From Sciurus carolinensis (taxonomy: Eukaryota; Chordata; Mammalia; Rodentia; Sciuridae): a stretch of 64,000 nucleotides of DNA. A program made the position numbers and the translations under genes. Of the stretch, positions 13,521-33,011 are shown piece after piece. The first letter of the stretch is position 1; each line of letters begins with the position of its first letter. The notes under the pieces were generated by a model. That model saw only the letters and a program-made list of their open reading frames with translations, had not been told where the DNA came from and did not search any database. The DNA lies in contig NC_062228.1 in the NCBI RefSeq assembly GCF_902686445.1, positions 66,506,648 through 66,570,647 of the forward strand. Reading direction: 5' to 3'.

Positions 13521-16500
13521 CATTCATCTGTTCACTAACTTAGTGGGTGGACATATGAACCCCCTTTCATCTTTCACTGCCTTAGTGGATGGACACATGA
13601 CCCCTATTCATCTGTTCATTGAGTTAGTGGGTGGAAACTAGAATCCCCATTCTTCGGTTCACTGCCTTAGTGGATGGATACATGAACCCCCATTCATTTG
13701 TTCAAACTTAGCGGGCGGATGCATGAACCCCCATTCATCTGTTCACTGTCATAGTGTGTGGACACATGAACCCCCATTCATCTGATCACTACCTCAGGAG
13801 GAGGACAGAGGAACCCCCATTCCTCTGTTCACTAACTTAATGAGTGGACACATGAACCACCATTAATCTGTTCACTGCCTTAGTGGATGGGCACATGAAC
13901 CCCTACTCATCTGTTCACTGACTTAGTCGGTGGACATATGAACCCCCATTCATCTGTTCACTGCCTTAGAGGATGGCCAAATGAACCCCTATTCATCTGT
14001 TCATTGACTTAGTGGGTGGACACAGGAACCACCAATCATTTGTTCACTAACTAGTCAGTGGACACAAGAACCCCATTCATCTGTTCACTGCCTTAGTGGG
14101 TGTAATCAGGACCCCTGTTCATCTGTTCACTGACTTAATGGGTGGACATATGAACCCCATTCATCTCTTCACTACCTTATGGGTGGACACATGAACCCCC
14201 ATTCATCTGTTCACTAACTTAGTGGGTTGACACATGAACCCCATTCATCTGTTCACTGACTTAGTGGGTGGACAGATGAACCCCCATGCATTTGTTCACT
14301 GCGTCAGTGAGTGGACACATGAACCCCCATTCATCTGTTCATTAACAGAGTGGTTGGACACATGAACCTCCACTCATCTGTTCACTGCCTAGTGGGTGGA
14401 CACATGAACCCCCATTCATGTGTTCTCTGACTTATTGCCTGGATACAGGAACCTCCATTCATCTGTTCACTGACTTAGTGGGTGGACACATGAACCCCCG
14501 TTCATCTCGTCTCTGCGTTAGTGGTGGACACATGAACCCACATTCATCTGTTCAGTGACTTAATGGGTGAAAACATGAACCCCCATTCATCTGTTCACTA
14601 AGTTAGTGGGCGGATGATGAACCCCCATTCATCTGTTCACTGCCTTAGTGGGAGGACACATGAATCTCCATTCATGCGTTCACTGACTTAGTGGGTGGAC
14701 ACATGAATACCATTCATCAGTTCACTCCCTTAGTGGGTGGACTCATGAACCCCCATTCATCTGTTCACTGACTTAGTGCGAGGAGAGATGAACCCCCATT
14801 CATGTACTCACTGCCTTAGTGGGTGGATACATGAACCTCCATTCATATGTTCACTGACTTAATGGGTGGACACATGAACCTCCATTCATGTGTTCATTGA
14901 CATAGTGGGTGGACAGATGATCCTCCATGCATTTTTTCACTGGGTCAGTGAGTGGACACAGGTACCCGCATTCATCCGTTCAGTTCGTCAGTTAGTGGAC
15001 ACAGGATCCCCCATTCATCTGTTCACTGGCTTAGTGTGTGGATACATGAACCCCCATTCATATGTTCAATGACTTAATGGGTGGACATATGAACCCAATT
15101 CATCTCTTCACTGCCTTATGGGTGGACACATGAACCCCTCTTCATATGTTTACTAACATATTGGGTGTACACATGAACCCCCATTCATCTGTTCACTTCC
15201 TTAGTGGTTGCACACATGAACCTCCATATATCTCTTCATGAATTAATGGGGGTTGACACATGAACCCCCATTCATTTGTTCACTGACTTAGTGGGCGGAC
15301 ACATGAACCCCCATTCATATGTTCACTGCCTTAGTTGGTGGACACATGAACCCACATTCATCTATTCACTGCCTTGGTGTTTGGACACTGGAACCGCCAT
15401 TCATTTGTTCACTGCCTTAGTGGGTGGACACTGGAACCGCCATTCATTTGTTCACTGCTTTATTGGATGGACATGGTATCCCCCATTCATGTGTTCACTA
15501 ACTTAGTGGGTGGACACATGAACCCCCATTCAACTGTTCACTGTCATAGTGGATGGACACATGAACCCCTATTCATTTGTTCACTGATACAGTGGGTGGA
15601 CACATTAACCCCCATTCATTTGTTCACTTCCTTAGTAGGTGGACACATGAGTCCCCATTCATCCGTTCCCTTCCTTAGTGACTGGACACGTGAATCCCTA
15701 TTCATCTCTTCATTCCCTTAGTGGGTGGCCACAGAATCCCCATTCATATCTTCACTAACTTAGTGGATCGACAAATGAACCCCCATTCCTGTGTTCACTA
15801 ACTTAGTCGGTGGACACATGAACCCGCATTAATCTGCTCACTAACTTCATGGGTAGACACATGAACTCTCATTCATCTGCTTACTGATGTAATGGGTGGA
15901 CACATGAACACCCATTCATCTGTTCACCGACTTAGTGGGTGGAACATGAACCCCCATTCATCTCTTCACTGCCTTAGTGGGTGGGCACATGAACCCCCAT
16001 TCATCTCTTCACTGCATTAGTGGGTAGACTCATGAACCCCCATTCATCTGTTCACTGCATTAGTTGGTGGACACATGAACTCCCAATCATCAGTTTACTG
16101 CCTTAGTGTGTGGACTCATGAACCCCCATTCATCTGTTCACTGCCTTAGTGGGTGGGCAAATGAACCCCCATTCATCTGTTCACTGCATTAGTGGGTGGT
16201 CACATGAACCCCAATTCCTCTGTTCACTTCCTTACGGTGTGGACACATGATCCCCCATCCATCTGTTCACTGACTTAATGGTGGAAACATGAACCCCCAT
16301 TCCTCTGTTCACAGACTTAGTGGGTGGACACTGAACCCCCATTAATCTGTTCCCTGCCTTAGTGGGTAGACACATGAATCCCTATTCATCCATTCACTGC
16401 ATTAGTGGGTGGACTCATGAACCCCCATTCATCTGTTCACTGCCTTAGTAGGTGGGCTAATGAACCCCCATTCATCTGTTCACTGCATTAGTGGGTGGAC

Positions 16501-18430
16501 ACATGAACCCCCAATCATAAGTTCACTGCCTTAGTGGGTTGTCACATGAACCCCAATTCCTCTGTTCACTTCCTTAGGGGGTGGACACATGAACCCCCAT
16601 CCATCTGTTCACTGACTGAATGGTGGAAACATGAACCCCCATTCCTCTGTTCACTGACTTAGTGGGTGGACACAGGAACCCCCATTCATGTGTTCACTAA
16701 CTTAGTGGGTGGACATGAATCCCCATTAATCTGTTCCCTGCCTTAGCGGGTGGACACATGAACCCCTATTCATCTGCTCACTGCCTAGTGGGTGGCCATA
16801 AGAAGCCCCATTCTTCTGTTTACTAACTGAGTGGGTGGACACATGGACCCCCATTCATCTGTTCACAGAGTTAATGGGTTGACACATGAACATCTATTCA
16901 TCTTTTCACTTACTTAGTGGGTAGACAAATGAACCGCCTTTCATGTGTTCACTTCCGTAGTATGTGGACACATGAACCCCCATTCATGTGTTTACTGCCA
17001 TAGAGTGTGGACACACGACCCCCATTCATCGGTTCACTGCCTTAGTGAGTGGACACATGAACCTCCATTCATCAGTTCACTGCCTTAGTGGGTGGAACCA
17101 TGAACCCCCATTCATCAGTTCACTGCCTTAGTGGGTGGAACCATGAACCCGCATTCATCTGTTCACTGCCTTAATCGGTGGACACATGAAACCCCATTCA
17201 TCTGTTCACTCACTTAGTGGGTGGACACATGAACACCCATTCATCTGTTCACTGCCTTAGTGTGTGGCCACATGAACCCCCATTCATTTGTTCCCTAAGG
17301 TCGTGGGTGGACACTTGAACCCTCATTCATCTCTTCACTACCTTAGTGGGTAGACACATGAACCGCTATCCATCTGTCACTGACCTTATGGTGGACACAT
17401 GAACCACCATTCATCTGTTCAGTAACTTAGTGGTTGGCCACATGAACACCCATTCATCTGTTCACTGCCTTAGTGTGTGGCCACATGAACCCCCATTCAT
17501 TTGTTCACTAAGGTAGTGGGTGGACACTTGAACCCTCATTCATCTCTTCACTACCTTAGTGGGTGGACACATGAACCCCTATCCATCTGTCACTGACTTA
17601 ATGGTGGACACATGAACCACCATTCATCTGTTCAGTGACTTAGTGGGTGGCCACATGAACCCCCATTTATCTGTTCACTGACTTAGTGGGTGGATACAGG
17701 ATCCCCATTCATCTGTTCACTGCCTTAGTGGGTGGACACATGAACCCCCATTCATCTGTTCACTGCTTTAGTGTGTGGCCACATGAACCCCCATTCATTT
17801 GTTCACTAAGGTAGTGGGTGGACACTTGAACCCCTATTCATCTCTTCACTACCTTAGTGGGTGGACACATGAATCCCCATTCATCTGTTCCCTGCCTTAG
17901 TGGGTGGACACATGAACCCCCATCCATCTGTCACTGACTTAATGGTGGACACATGAACCCCCATTCATCTGTTCACTGCCTTAGTGAGATGACACATAAA
18001 CCCCTATTCATCTGTTCACTGCCTTAGTGGGTGGACACATGAACCCCCATTCATGTGTGCACTTCCTTAGTGAGAGGACACATGAACCCCCATTCATCTG
18101 TTCACTGCATTAGTGGGTGGACACATGAACCCCCATTCCTCTGTTCACTGAATAGTGGGTAGACACCTGAACCCCCATTCATCTGTTCACTGACTTAGTG
18201 GGTGTACGCATGAACCTTCATTGATCAGTTCACTGAATTAGTGGGTATCATATGAACCCCCATTCAATATTTGTCTGCCTTTTTGGTGGACACATGAATC
18301 CCCATTCATCTGTTCACTGCATTAGTGGGTAGACACATGACCCCCATTCATCTGTTCAATGACTTAGTGGGTGGACACATGAACCCCCATTCTTCTGTTC
18401 ACCTAGTTAGTGGGTGGACACATGTACCAT
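13521..18430. repeat. Higher-order satellite copy 3 and right edge of the array
   Basis: Diagnostic units recur exactly 5,093 bp after those of copy 2 (9,797 matches 14,890; 10,183 matches 15,276). From about 16,800 the units no longer match copies 1 and 2. They become more varied (CCACATGAACCC, GGAACCATGAAC and irregular lengths) up to the edge at about 18,430. Confidence 0.8.
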
Positions 18431-19842
18431 CTCATAATCCCCATGACTCAGAACTCTGGGCACCCTCGAGGGAGTCCTCTTTCCCAGAGTCTCTCGGTTA
18501 GCTGACATCCAGGGGTCCCTGTGGAATTGTGTGCTTCCAAGCTTTCACGTGGTGTGTGCAGTGTTCGGCTCTTCTAGAGCTTCTGAACTCAGGAACTGTC
18601 TGCTTGTGGTTCCTTGTCACGTAGGCAGGCACAGCTTCCTTCACCAAAGCTTGCAAGCTCACACAGCCATGGGCAGTCCCAAGAGGACAAAGGAGAGTCA
18701 TTGGTGAGCCCATTGCAGATGCTCCGCCCTTGCTTCTGCTGTATCTGTCGGATGTAAGTCTCTTGGTTGAGCTCATAGTCAAGGAGGTGAGTGAATTCCA
18801 CAGGGCACAAATGCTGGAGGGCAAGGACCATTAGGAAACCAGGCCCCGCGGCGTGTGTCAGTCTCCCCACAGTGCCAGGAAAGGCAGGTTGGACCACCTC
18901 TCCCATGGGGATGGAGTCGTGTTGAGTCTGGACTCTTTGGACGACCCTCAGACTCCCACTCATGGCTTTCAATGTGGGCATCACCCAGTTCAGTCAAGAC
19001 CTGAGTCCATGCCTTGCAGAAAAGGTTTCCTTCACACACTTGCAGGTAATTGTTCCATCTGACTCACCCAAATCTGGAACTGCCTGCCTCTTGCTGTGTA
19101 GCAATGTTTATCACAGGTGGTTTGCTGGTTGAAACTGCCCATTCTGATATGAGAGGGGAAGGGGTTTCTGGGGGACACCAACTTTGAGTCCCTCAGACAG
19201 CAGAGTGGTTGGAGGAGCTCAGTCCAGGGCAAGACTGGGACTTAGTGAACTGACTCTTGAGGTCTGGATAGCGGGGGTTCCTGGTGGGTCCATAGCTGGT
19301 CCTGAAGAATGGGGTAGTTTCTTTAAGGACCTCCACAGCGAGAGCTGGGCCCCCCAGGAGACGTCTCCCTTTACCAGCTGTCTCCAGGCCCTGCCCAGGC
19401 CTCGTGGAGACGTCTCCCTTTACTAGCTGTCTCCAGGCCCAGGCCTCATGACTCATGGAACCTGGAACCCAGCAGGCAGGTGTCACTGACTCAGACCTCC
19501 TGGGGCCACTGGTGGCTCTGATGGCCACAGAGACACTGGTGTGAAGACTGATGAACTAGGGAATGTGACCATCTGTTCCGAAGGCTCCTCGAGACCTGTT
19601 CCAGCACGGGCCAGGGGGGTAGGGTGTGTAGAACTCAGGACCTGCAGGCCTGCAGGCTACATCGCTGTGTGTGTTCCGAAGGGGCTCACCTCACAGTGCT
19701 GCTGCACAGACAGCAACCTGAGGTAGCAGGTGCAGCTTCTGGTCTGCAGAGCAGCTCGTGCGAATGGGGAGGTTTATAGAGCTGGTCGCACAGCCCTGGC
19801 TTCCAGCACCACACTGTGCTTCTTACCCAGCAGATCTGTTAC
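18431..19842. other. Unique sequence beside the satellite; unidentified exon-like minus-strand stretch
   Basis: On the minus strand, 18,589-19,045 reads open in pieces, including a 131-codon frame (18,589-18,984). An overlapping frame (18,779-19,039) ends with a stop inside it. I do not recognise the product. The strong base composition of the satellite stops abruptly here. It could be an old exon, a decayed retrocopy or chance. No clear SINE or LINE is visible in the rest of this stretch. A CAGGCC-type short duplication occurs at about 19,360-19,440, where GACGTCTCCCTTTAC is present twice. Confidence 0.35.
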
Positions 19843-20028
19843 ATTTTTTGGGGCGGGGGGCAGTACTAGGGATTGAATTCAGGGGCACTTGACCACTAAG
19901 CCACATCCCCAGCCCTATTTTGCATTTTATTTAGAGACAGAATCTCACTGAGTTGCTCAGTGCCTCACTGTTGCTGAGGCTGGCTTTGAACTTGTGATCC
20001 TCCTGCCCCAGCCTCCTGAGCCACTGAA
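19843..20028 (-). mobile_element. B1+ID fused SINE (dID type)
   Basis: The reverse complement contains the B1-like GAGGCTGAGGCAGG / TTCAAAGCCAGCCTCAG part followed by GGGGCTGGGGATGTGGCTTAG, the tRNA-like ID part. Confidence 0.85.
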
Positions 20029-20806
20029 AGATGTTACCTTTTTTTTTTTAACCTGTTATTTAGCAGGATTTATTACATCTCTCTTCCAAAAGGGATTTGT
20101 GATAGACATTACCCCTAGAACCTAAGTATCACAAACAAAATCGTAATGTGTATACCAGGAAAGATTTTCAACTCTGAACTTCATACAGAACACTTCCATT
20201 CCCACAGCAAAAGCACAGGCAGAGACTGTTCAGGCTTAGCCTGAGACAGGTTCTTCAAAAGGGCCGTGGCTGGAGAAGAGGCCTGAGATGGGAGCCCCAC
20301 GAGGTGAAGCCCAGGGACAGCAGTGCAGGCCGGGGCACCACTGCCCATCTCCTCCGACAACCACGGCTCTTCCTCCCACGATCGCTTTCCTAGAGGACCT
20401 GCGGCTCCCCTTCTCCTCCTACCCCCACAACAAACAGCTGTGGGGCTTTTGGGATGGTGCTCAGGGCAAAAGATGACCCTCTTTTATTCCCACTGGAGGA
20501 AACGGCAGTACCTAGCGAACTTCTCTGGCTCACTCTCATGATTCCCCTTAGTAACTACGCGGAGGCCAGAGCAAGAAGATAAGAGTGGACCGAGGCCTCA
20601 AGCAGTGCCCCCAGCAGCACGAGCAGGACTGAACGAGGAGAGGCCGGTCCAGCTCGGCCCACACGGCTTGTCCACACGTCTCCCCGCTCAGCGCTACTCT
20701 AGGCAAGGCAGAGGAAGAGCGAGGAAGGGCACGCAGCCCCTCCGTGACGGCAAGGTCACGGGCAGCGTGATGAGGGAGGAGCAAGCAAGCTAAGCCTGTC
20801 CTGAAC
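20029..20806. other. Intergenic sequence, nothing recognised
   Basis: No gene or clear repeat beyond short T runs. An AATAAA on the minus strand near 20,483 and modest open frames near 20,290-20,540 are not enough for a gene call. Confidence 0.4.
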
Positions 20807-20882
20807 GGGGTGGGGTATAGCTCACGGTCAGGTGCTTGCCTCGCACGGGGGAGGCCCTGGGCTTGATTCCAGTCAGAAAAAC
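20807..20882 (+). mobile_element. ID-like SINE, degenerate
   Basis: Contains GGGGTATAGCTCACGGTCAG, GTGCTTGCCTCGCA and GGCCCTGGGCTTGATTCC, which match the tRNA-like ID body on the plus strand. Confidence 0.7.
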
Positions 20883-20999
20883 AGACCTGGCAGAGAAACT
20901 CAGTTTTTAATTGCTTCCTGTGAGAAAGGGCCTTATCATTTTCACCTGTGCGACGGCAGGTGTGTTTTCACCTTCCTGTCCACAGATCCTGCTCGTGAT

Positions 21000-21817
21000 G
21001 ATACAAGCTGTCACTGGTCACTTTCTGACGTCATGTCCACCCGAGTCGGGTGGCTGCCTGTTGGATCTCCTCCGCGGTGTTTTCTCGTGTGTGGGGGCGT
21101 CTAAGTCAACAATCAAAATCTTGTTCAAATCTTGGTCATCAATTTCATAGGCCGGATCATTATCTGGCCAATCGGTAATCGTGCTTTTCATCCTTCTGTT
21201 CGTGCCATCTCCTCGCCAATAAGAAATCCAGCTCTCTGGCTCTCCTGGAAGACAGCCCATCTGCGGCCTCAGCAGGTGCGGACTCCTTTCTTTTCACTGG
21301 GTGATGCCCTTTTTCACCTCTACCCCAGGTCCTGAGTCCACCTCAGGCAAGTTGGTAGACAGACCTTCAGACACTGTCCGAAGGTGATTTGCTTTGGTGT
21401 TTTTCTTTGGGTTCTGTGGACTTCAACTCTTGGAAAATTGGGGCAGACTCCATGTGAGCCAAAGGCTTGGTCTGGCACCGACTCCCGACCATCGGTAGCT
21501 GAGAGAAGTCTGTCTGGGGCACACTTTTGGGCCAGGGCGGGAGTGCCATTTTCTGGTTCTGTCTTTCTCCTCATTTTCTCATCCACAACTCCTCCTTGTG
21601 TGCTGTCCTTCAGGGCCTCTAAAATGAGGTCAAGGTTTGTGGTGAGAGCCTGAACGTGCTGCCACACTGCCTCAGGGAAACGGGCAGAAACCTTGCTCCT
21701 CCAGCGTTCTGGGGAGACAGAAACAGAAGTCAGGTCCAGTTTTCTACACCGAATAATATTCAATTTGAGGCTTATGTGCTCTGTAAGCAATGCTTCTTGA
21801 CAGGGCGCACCGCCCAC
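21000..21817 (-). pseudogene. Unidentified exon-like minus-strand stretch
   Basis: On the minus strand a polypyrimidine tract and CTCCCCAG near 21,712-21,720 are followed by a long open stretch down to about 21,320. A second open frame (21,018-21,260, 80 codons) lies further down in another phase. The second part is rich in acidic and basic residues. This looks like a decayed exon or retrocopy of a nuclear protein gene, with a frame break between the two parts at about 21,260-21,330. I cannot name the family. A protein search of both frames would settle whether it is one gene. Confidence 0.35.
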
Positions 21818-21991
21818 CTACCGTCCTCTAGGAGGCCATCACCTGGGTTCATTTCTGTCCGAATGGCTGATGCCTCCGTTCACCGTATTCTCGGTGATCA
21901 CAGGATGAGCAAAGTGGCAGACACCGGGGTGCAAGCAGAAGTTGACCACCCAGGTGCCCGGGGCCCGGGGGCTCGGCCCGCCACCTGGTCT

Positions 21992-22027
<36 letters not shown>

Positions 22028-22102
22028 GGTACTGGGGATCGAACTCTGGTCCTTGTGCTTGCGAGGCAAGCACTCTACCAGCGGAGCCATCTCCCCAGCC
22101 CC
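21992..22102 (-). mobile_element. ID SINE with a 34 bp T run
   Basis: The T run at 21,992-22,025 is the reversed A tail. It is followed by the ID body, with GGGGATCGAACTCTGG, GCGAGGCAAGCACTCTACCA and CATCTCCCCAGCCCC. The long, pure tail suggests a young insertion. Confidence 0.92.
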
Positions 22103-22175
22103 TATGGTCTGTTCCTTTTTAAGGCGTGGAGTTAGTATGGGTTTCCCTGATCTCCTGCTTTTGAAAGAGCCAACT

Positions 22176-22362
22176 ATGTGGATTGAGCTCAAGGGCACTC
22201 GACCACTAAGCCACATCCCCAGCCCCGTCTTGTACTTTATTTAGAGACCGTCTCTCTGAGATGCTTAGCGCCGCTGCATTAGGAGGCTGGCTTTGAACTT
22301 GTGATCCTCCTGTCTCAAGTCTCGCAAGCCACTGGGATTACAGCTGTGCACCACCACACCAG
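22176..22362 (-). mobile_element. B1+ID fused SINE
   Basis: GACCACTAAGCCACATCCCC (ID part) is followed by GGCTGGCTTTGAACTTGTGA and GGGATTACAGCTGTGCACCA (B1 part), reading on the minus strand. Confidence 0.88.
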
Positions 22363-23504
22363 GGAAATATTTATATTTTTATGTGAATTTTGATTTTACA
22401 AACGTGGAAAACTATTTCCAGAAACGTTTCAATATGAACTCAGTTCACTAAAACCTGTAAGTTGGCTGTATGGATGTACCTCAACTCAGGATGGGACTCT
22501 GTCCTGATAAACCCATTGAAAATGTATTTCCCATGTGCTGCTTCTCTGTGGGGCCAGCTCAGACCCAGCACGCAGCTATAATGCACAGTGTGAGAAGAGG
22601 TAAGAAGACTCAGGCCTGTGCTCAGAGACAGCATCCCCTGCTTCCTTCCCATATGGTGCCCTTCTCTCTCCCTCTGCAGGGCCCAGCTAATGGTGGAGCA
22701 CTGGGCTGGGCGCTGCTCAGATCTGGCAGAATAACCATACACTCGACAAATGTCCCTAAGGCCCAACTATGTGCCAGGCCCTTGCCTGCTGACTGGAGTA
22801 GAATATTCATTCCAATCTGATGTGAAAAACAGAATTAGCATGTAGACCAAAGAACAGGGAAATCACAGAAGCTACGGTTCTGAAGAACCTAAAGGGAGGT
22901 GACGGAGAGCAGTGAACATCACTTCACACTGACGGCTGGGAGGCCTCTCTAAGGAGGGAATCAGGAAGTGACCTGCGCACTCGGGCAACGAGACGGGGAG
23001 CAAGGCAGGGCTGGAGGTCAGGAACTGGGTCGTACTGGCCCTGCAAGCTGGGGTGAGGGGTTGAGTCCAAGCCCGACGGGTCGCCATGAGATGAGCTCAC
23101 TGCAGCGTAAGTTCAGGCCGGGAGGGCCCACACGGGGTAGCCCGCTGTCCCGTGCAGGCGCTGTGCTGTGGGGGCTTCTTGGGATGGAGAAGGGCAGTTC
23201 AGATTAGTAAGGTGGGATGGACACAGGGTCAGCCTTCATGCTGGGAGAACGTGAGCTTCATCTGTGGTGTGGAGGAGACCACGCTGACGCCAAGGGGCTC
23301 TGCTGTGGACCACCCTTGGCAGGAGAGGGTGACTCATGTGGTGACCCTGCAGGGAGGACGACAGGCCAGGCTTCCAGGGCGAGTGCCTCTCACGCTGAGC
23401 CCTGCATGCCTGTAACTGCAGCCACCCCGGGGCTGGGGGACCGTCACGCTGCCTCGGTCTCTTCAGTTGCTGCAACAGAAGATCTACATCTAGGTACTTT
23501 TTGA
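22363..23504. other. Intergenic sequence, no gene seen
   Basis: Short frames are present on both strands. None has a recognisable domain, splice context or codon pattern, and no clear repeat is visible. Confidence 0.4.
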
Positions 23505-23676
23505 TATTTTAATGGGCAGGACTATGGATGGAACCTAGGGCCTCACGCATGCTAGGCAAGCACTCTGCCTCTAAGCTGCATCCTCAGCCCTTTCTGAGAC
23601 AGGGTCCCACCAAAGTGCCCGGGCTGGCCTCAAACCTGTGCTCCTCCTGCCTCAGCCTCCTAAACACTGTGCTCAG
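23505..23676 (-). mobile_element. B1+ID fused SINE, diverged
   Basis: Minus-strand ID part (GGCAAGCACTCTGCCTCTAA) and B1 part (GAGACAGGGTCCCACC, CTCCTGCCTCAGCCTCC). Confidence 0.8.
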
Positions 23677-24013
23677 TACTTTTCAAGGAAGAGGTTAATT
23701 TAGCTCCGTTTTGAGGGTGAAAGTCCAAGATCAGGTGGCCACATCTGACCCCTGGTAAGGGCCTCATGGATGGCAGAAGAAATTACGTGGTAAGGCAGGA
23801 AGCCAGAACCAGACGGGCCAGCTCTGTAGCCAGTGTGGTGTGGAGTATGGTGTGTGCAGCTCATGGTCCTGGACGCTTCCACTCGCTCCCCTTCCAACCA
23901 AGCGGAGCTACAAACACACAAGTTTGGCTGAACTGACACTTTATTTACCTTTTGGGGAAACAGTTTCCAGATTTTTTTGAATCAAAAGGCCCCAGAGGTT
24001 GCCAAGCTGCAGC

Positions 24014-24409
<396 letters not shown>

Positions 24410-24696
24410 TAGGGAAACCCTGCCACCAAAGCCGCACCATGACGCAGGCCACAATGTCTGGAGACACCGCAGCACGAGCGGCAGCGCAAAGCCGCCTCCC
24501 GGGAGGACCGGGTCTTCCTCTCAGCCCTAGGACAGCTGTGCAAGGGGGCTGAGAATCAAAACGCCTGACTGCGTTCCTGGCTACAGAAGGCAGGTCTGAA
24601 AGTCCTGAGAGCTCTGGAACCCTCCTCCCAGGAAACAAGGCTGCTGGAGCCCCGGGGACGTGCCGTGGACTTGAGCCCACTCAGATCACTTTACTC

Positions 24697-24790
24697 TTTT
24701 TTTTTTTCTTTTTGAGGTGCTGGGGATGGAACCCAGGGCCTCGTGCTTTCGAGACAAGCACTCTACCAGCTGAGCTGTACACCCGGCTCC
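24697..24790 (-). mobile_element. ID SINE
   Basis: T-rich start, then GGGGATGGAACCCAGGGCCT and GACAAGCACTCTACCAGCTG on the minus-strand element. Confidence 0.88.
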
Positions 24791-25198
24791 TCACTTCACT
24801 ATTTCTGTACTCACTCTATCCCACAGACCCCTCGGTGTCCTCTGGAACTCACCTGCCTATTCTAGATTTGAGATCTGACTTCCGAGCTGACTCTGGAAAT
24901 GGCTCCTTCATCCACACAAAGCTGGAGGATGTGGACCAATGCCTAGGAATACGAGGCCTTTTGCCGTCCTAGACAGAGGCCCGCGACCAGACACTTCCTT
25001 CTTCAGGCTGAGCCGAACAGACTAAGTCTTTTCCTGGAGGACTCGGGAAACTGGCATGATAACCATGTCGACAGCCCGGGAGAGGTCAGCGCGTGCACCG
25101 TAGTCCGAGAGCTTCCCGCGCAGCTGGTATGCGCGGGCCATCTCCCCGGGGTACTGCTGGGATGACGGCTTCCCTCAGGCAGCACACTCATAAAGGCC

Positions 25199-25387
25199 CT
25201 TTTTTTTTTTCCCATACTAGGGTTTGAACCCAGGAGCATATAACTGCTGAGCCGCATCCCACGCCCTTTCATATTTTTTATTTTGAGACAGCGTCTTGCT
25301 AAGTTGCTGAGGCTGGCCTTGAACTTGTGATCCTCCTGTTTCATCCTCCCTGGGGAGGATGGGATTACAGGTGCGCACCACATGCAG
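25199..25387 (-). mobile_element. B1+ID SINE in the ZNF584 3' region, with target duplication
   Basis: The T run at 25,199-25,210 opens a minus-strand B1+ID element. CATAAAGGCC occurs immediately before it (25,189-25,198) and after it (25,388-25,397), a 10 bp target-site duplication. On the minus strand the element carries AATAAA (25,277-25,282), about 165 bp past the ZNF584 stop, so it may supply the polyadenylation signal. That last point is inference. Confidence 0.88.
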
Positions 25388-25443
25388 CATAAAGGCCATC
25401 TTGACCTCCTTTCTGGAATCTTCTTCTTGTGCCGGGCAAGGTC

Positions 25444-32755
<7,312 letters not shown>

Positions 32756-32963
32756 CGGAACCAGTGCACCCAGCGGAGACCTCCCTTTACCTGCCCACCA
32801 AAGGCCCGCCTCCCGCGCCCGCGCAACAGCGAACCGACCCGCGGGCCCGGGCGGTCACTCGCGGCGCTCGGACCCGCTCGCCCCGGCAGAGCCAGTCCAG
32901 CCCGCCATGCCGGAAGTCCCGCCCCGCCCACGTCACTCGGCTCCCCAAGCGCGGCGCTCGGGC

Positions 32964-32977
32964 GTTGCCAAGGCGAC
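32964..32977. promoter_or_regulatory. RFX X-box-like palindrome
   Basis: GTTGCCAAGGCGAC fits the RFX-family consensus GTTRCCNNGGYAAC with one mismatch, about 210 bp upstream of the ZNF584 ATG. Confidence 0.65.
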
Positions 32978-33011
32978 AGAGGAGGCGCGGCCAGTGCGGA
33001 GGGGCGCGCGA

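Larger units (their letters stand above)
1..18430. repeat. 42-43 bp tandem satellite with higher-order structure
   Basis: About 430 head-to-tail copies of one unit fill the first 18.4 kb without a gap. Each unit holds a TTAGTG(GGTGG or AGAGG) start, then ACACATGAAC, a run of four or five C, ATTCATCTGT and TCACTGCC. Units with four C are 42 bp and those with five C are 43 bp. The array starts before base 1 and ends near 18,430, where unique sequence begins. No SINE, LINE or gene interrupts it, although the next 45 kb is dense in SINEs. Long open frames in it are by-products of the 42 bp (14-codon) period: the same repeat reads open in several frames, so I do not call a protein. I do not recognise a named satellite family. 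The neighbourhood is near a chromosome end in human, so a subtelomeric or interstitial satellite is plausible, but that is inference. Confidence 0.97.

Noticed and set aside
1..18430. Regular repeats resembling a CRISPR array
   Set aside because: There are no unique spacers between repeats, the units are head to tail, and the DNA is mammalian.
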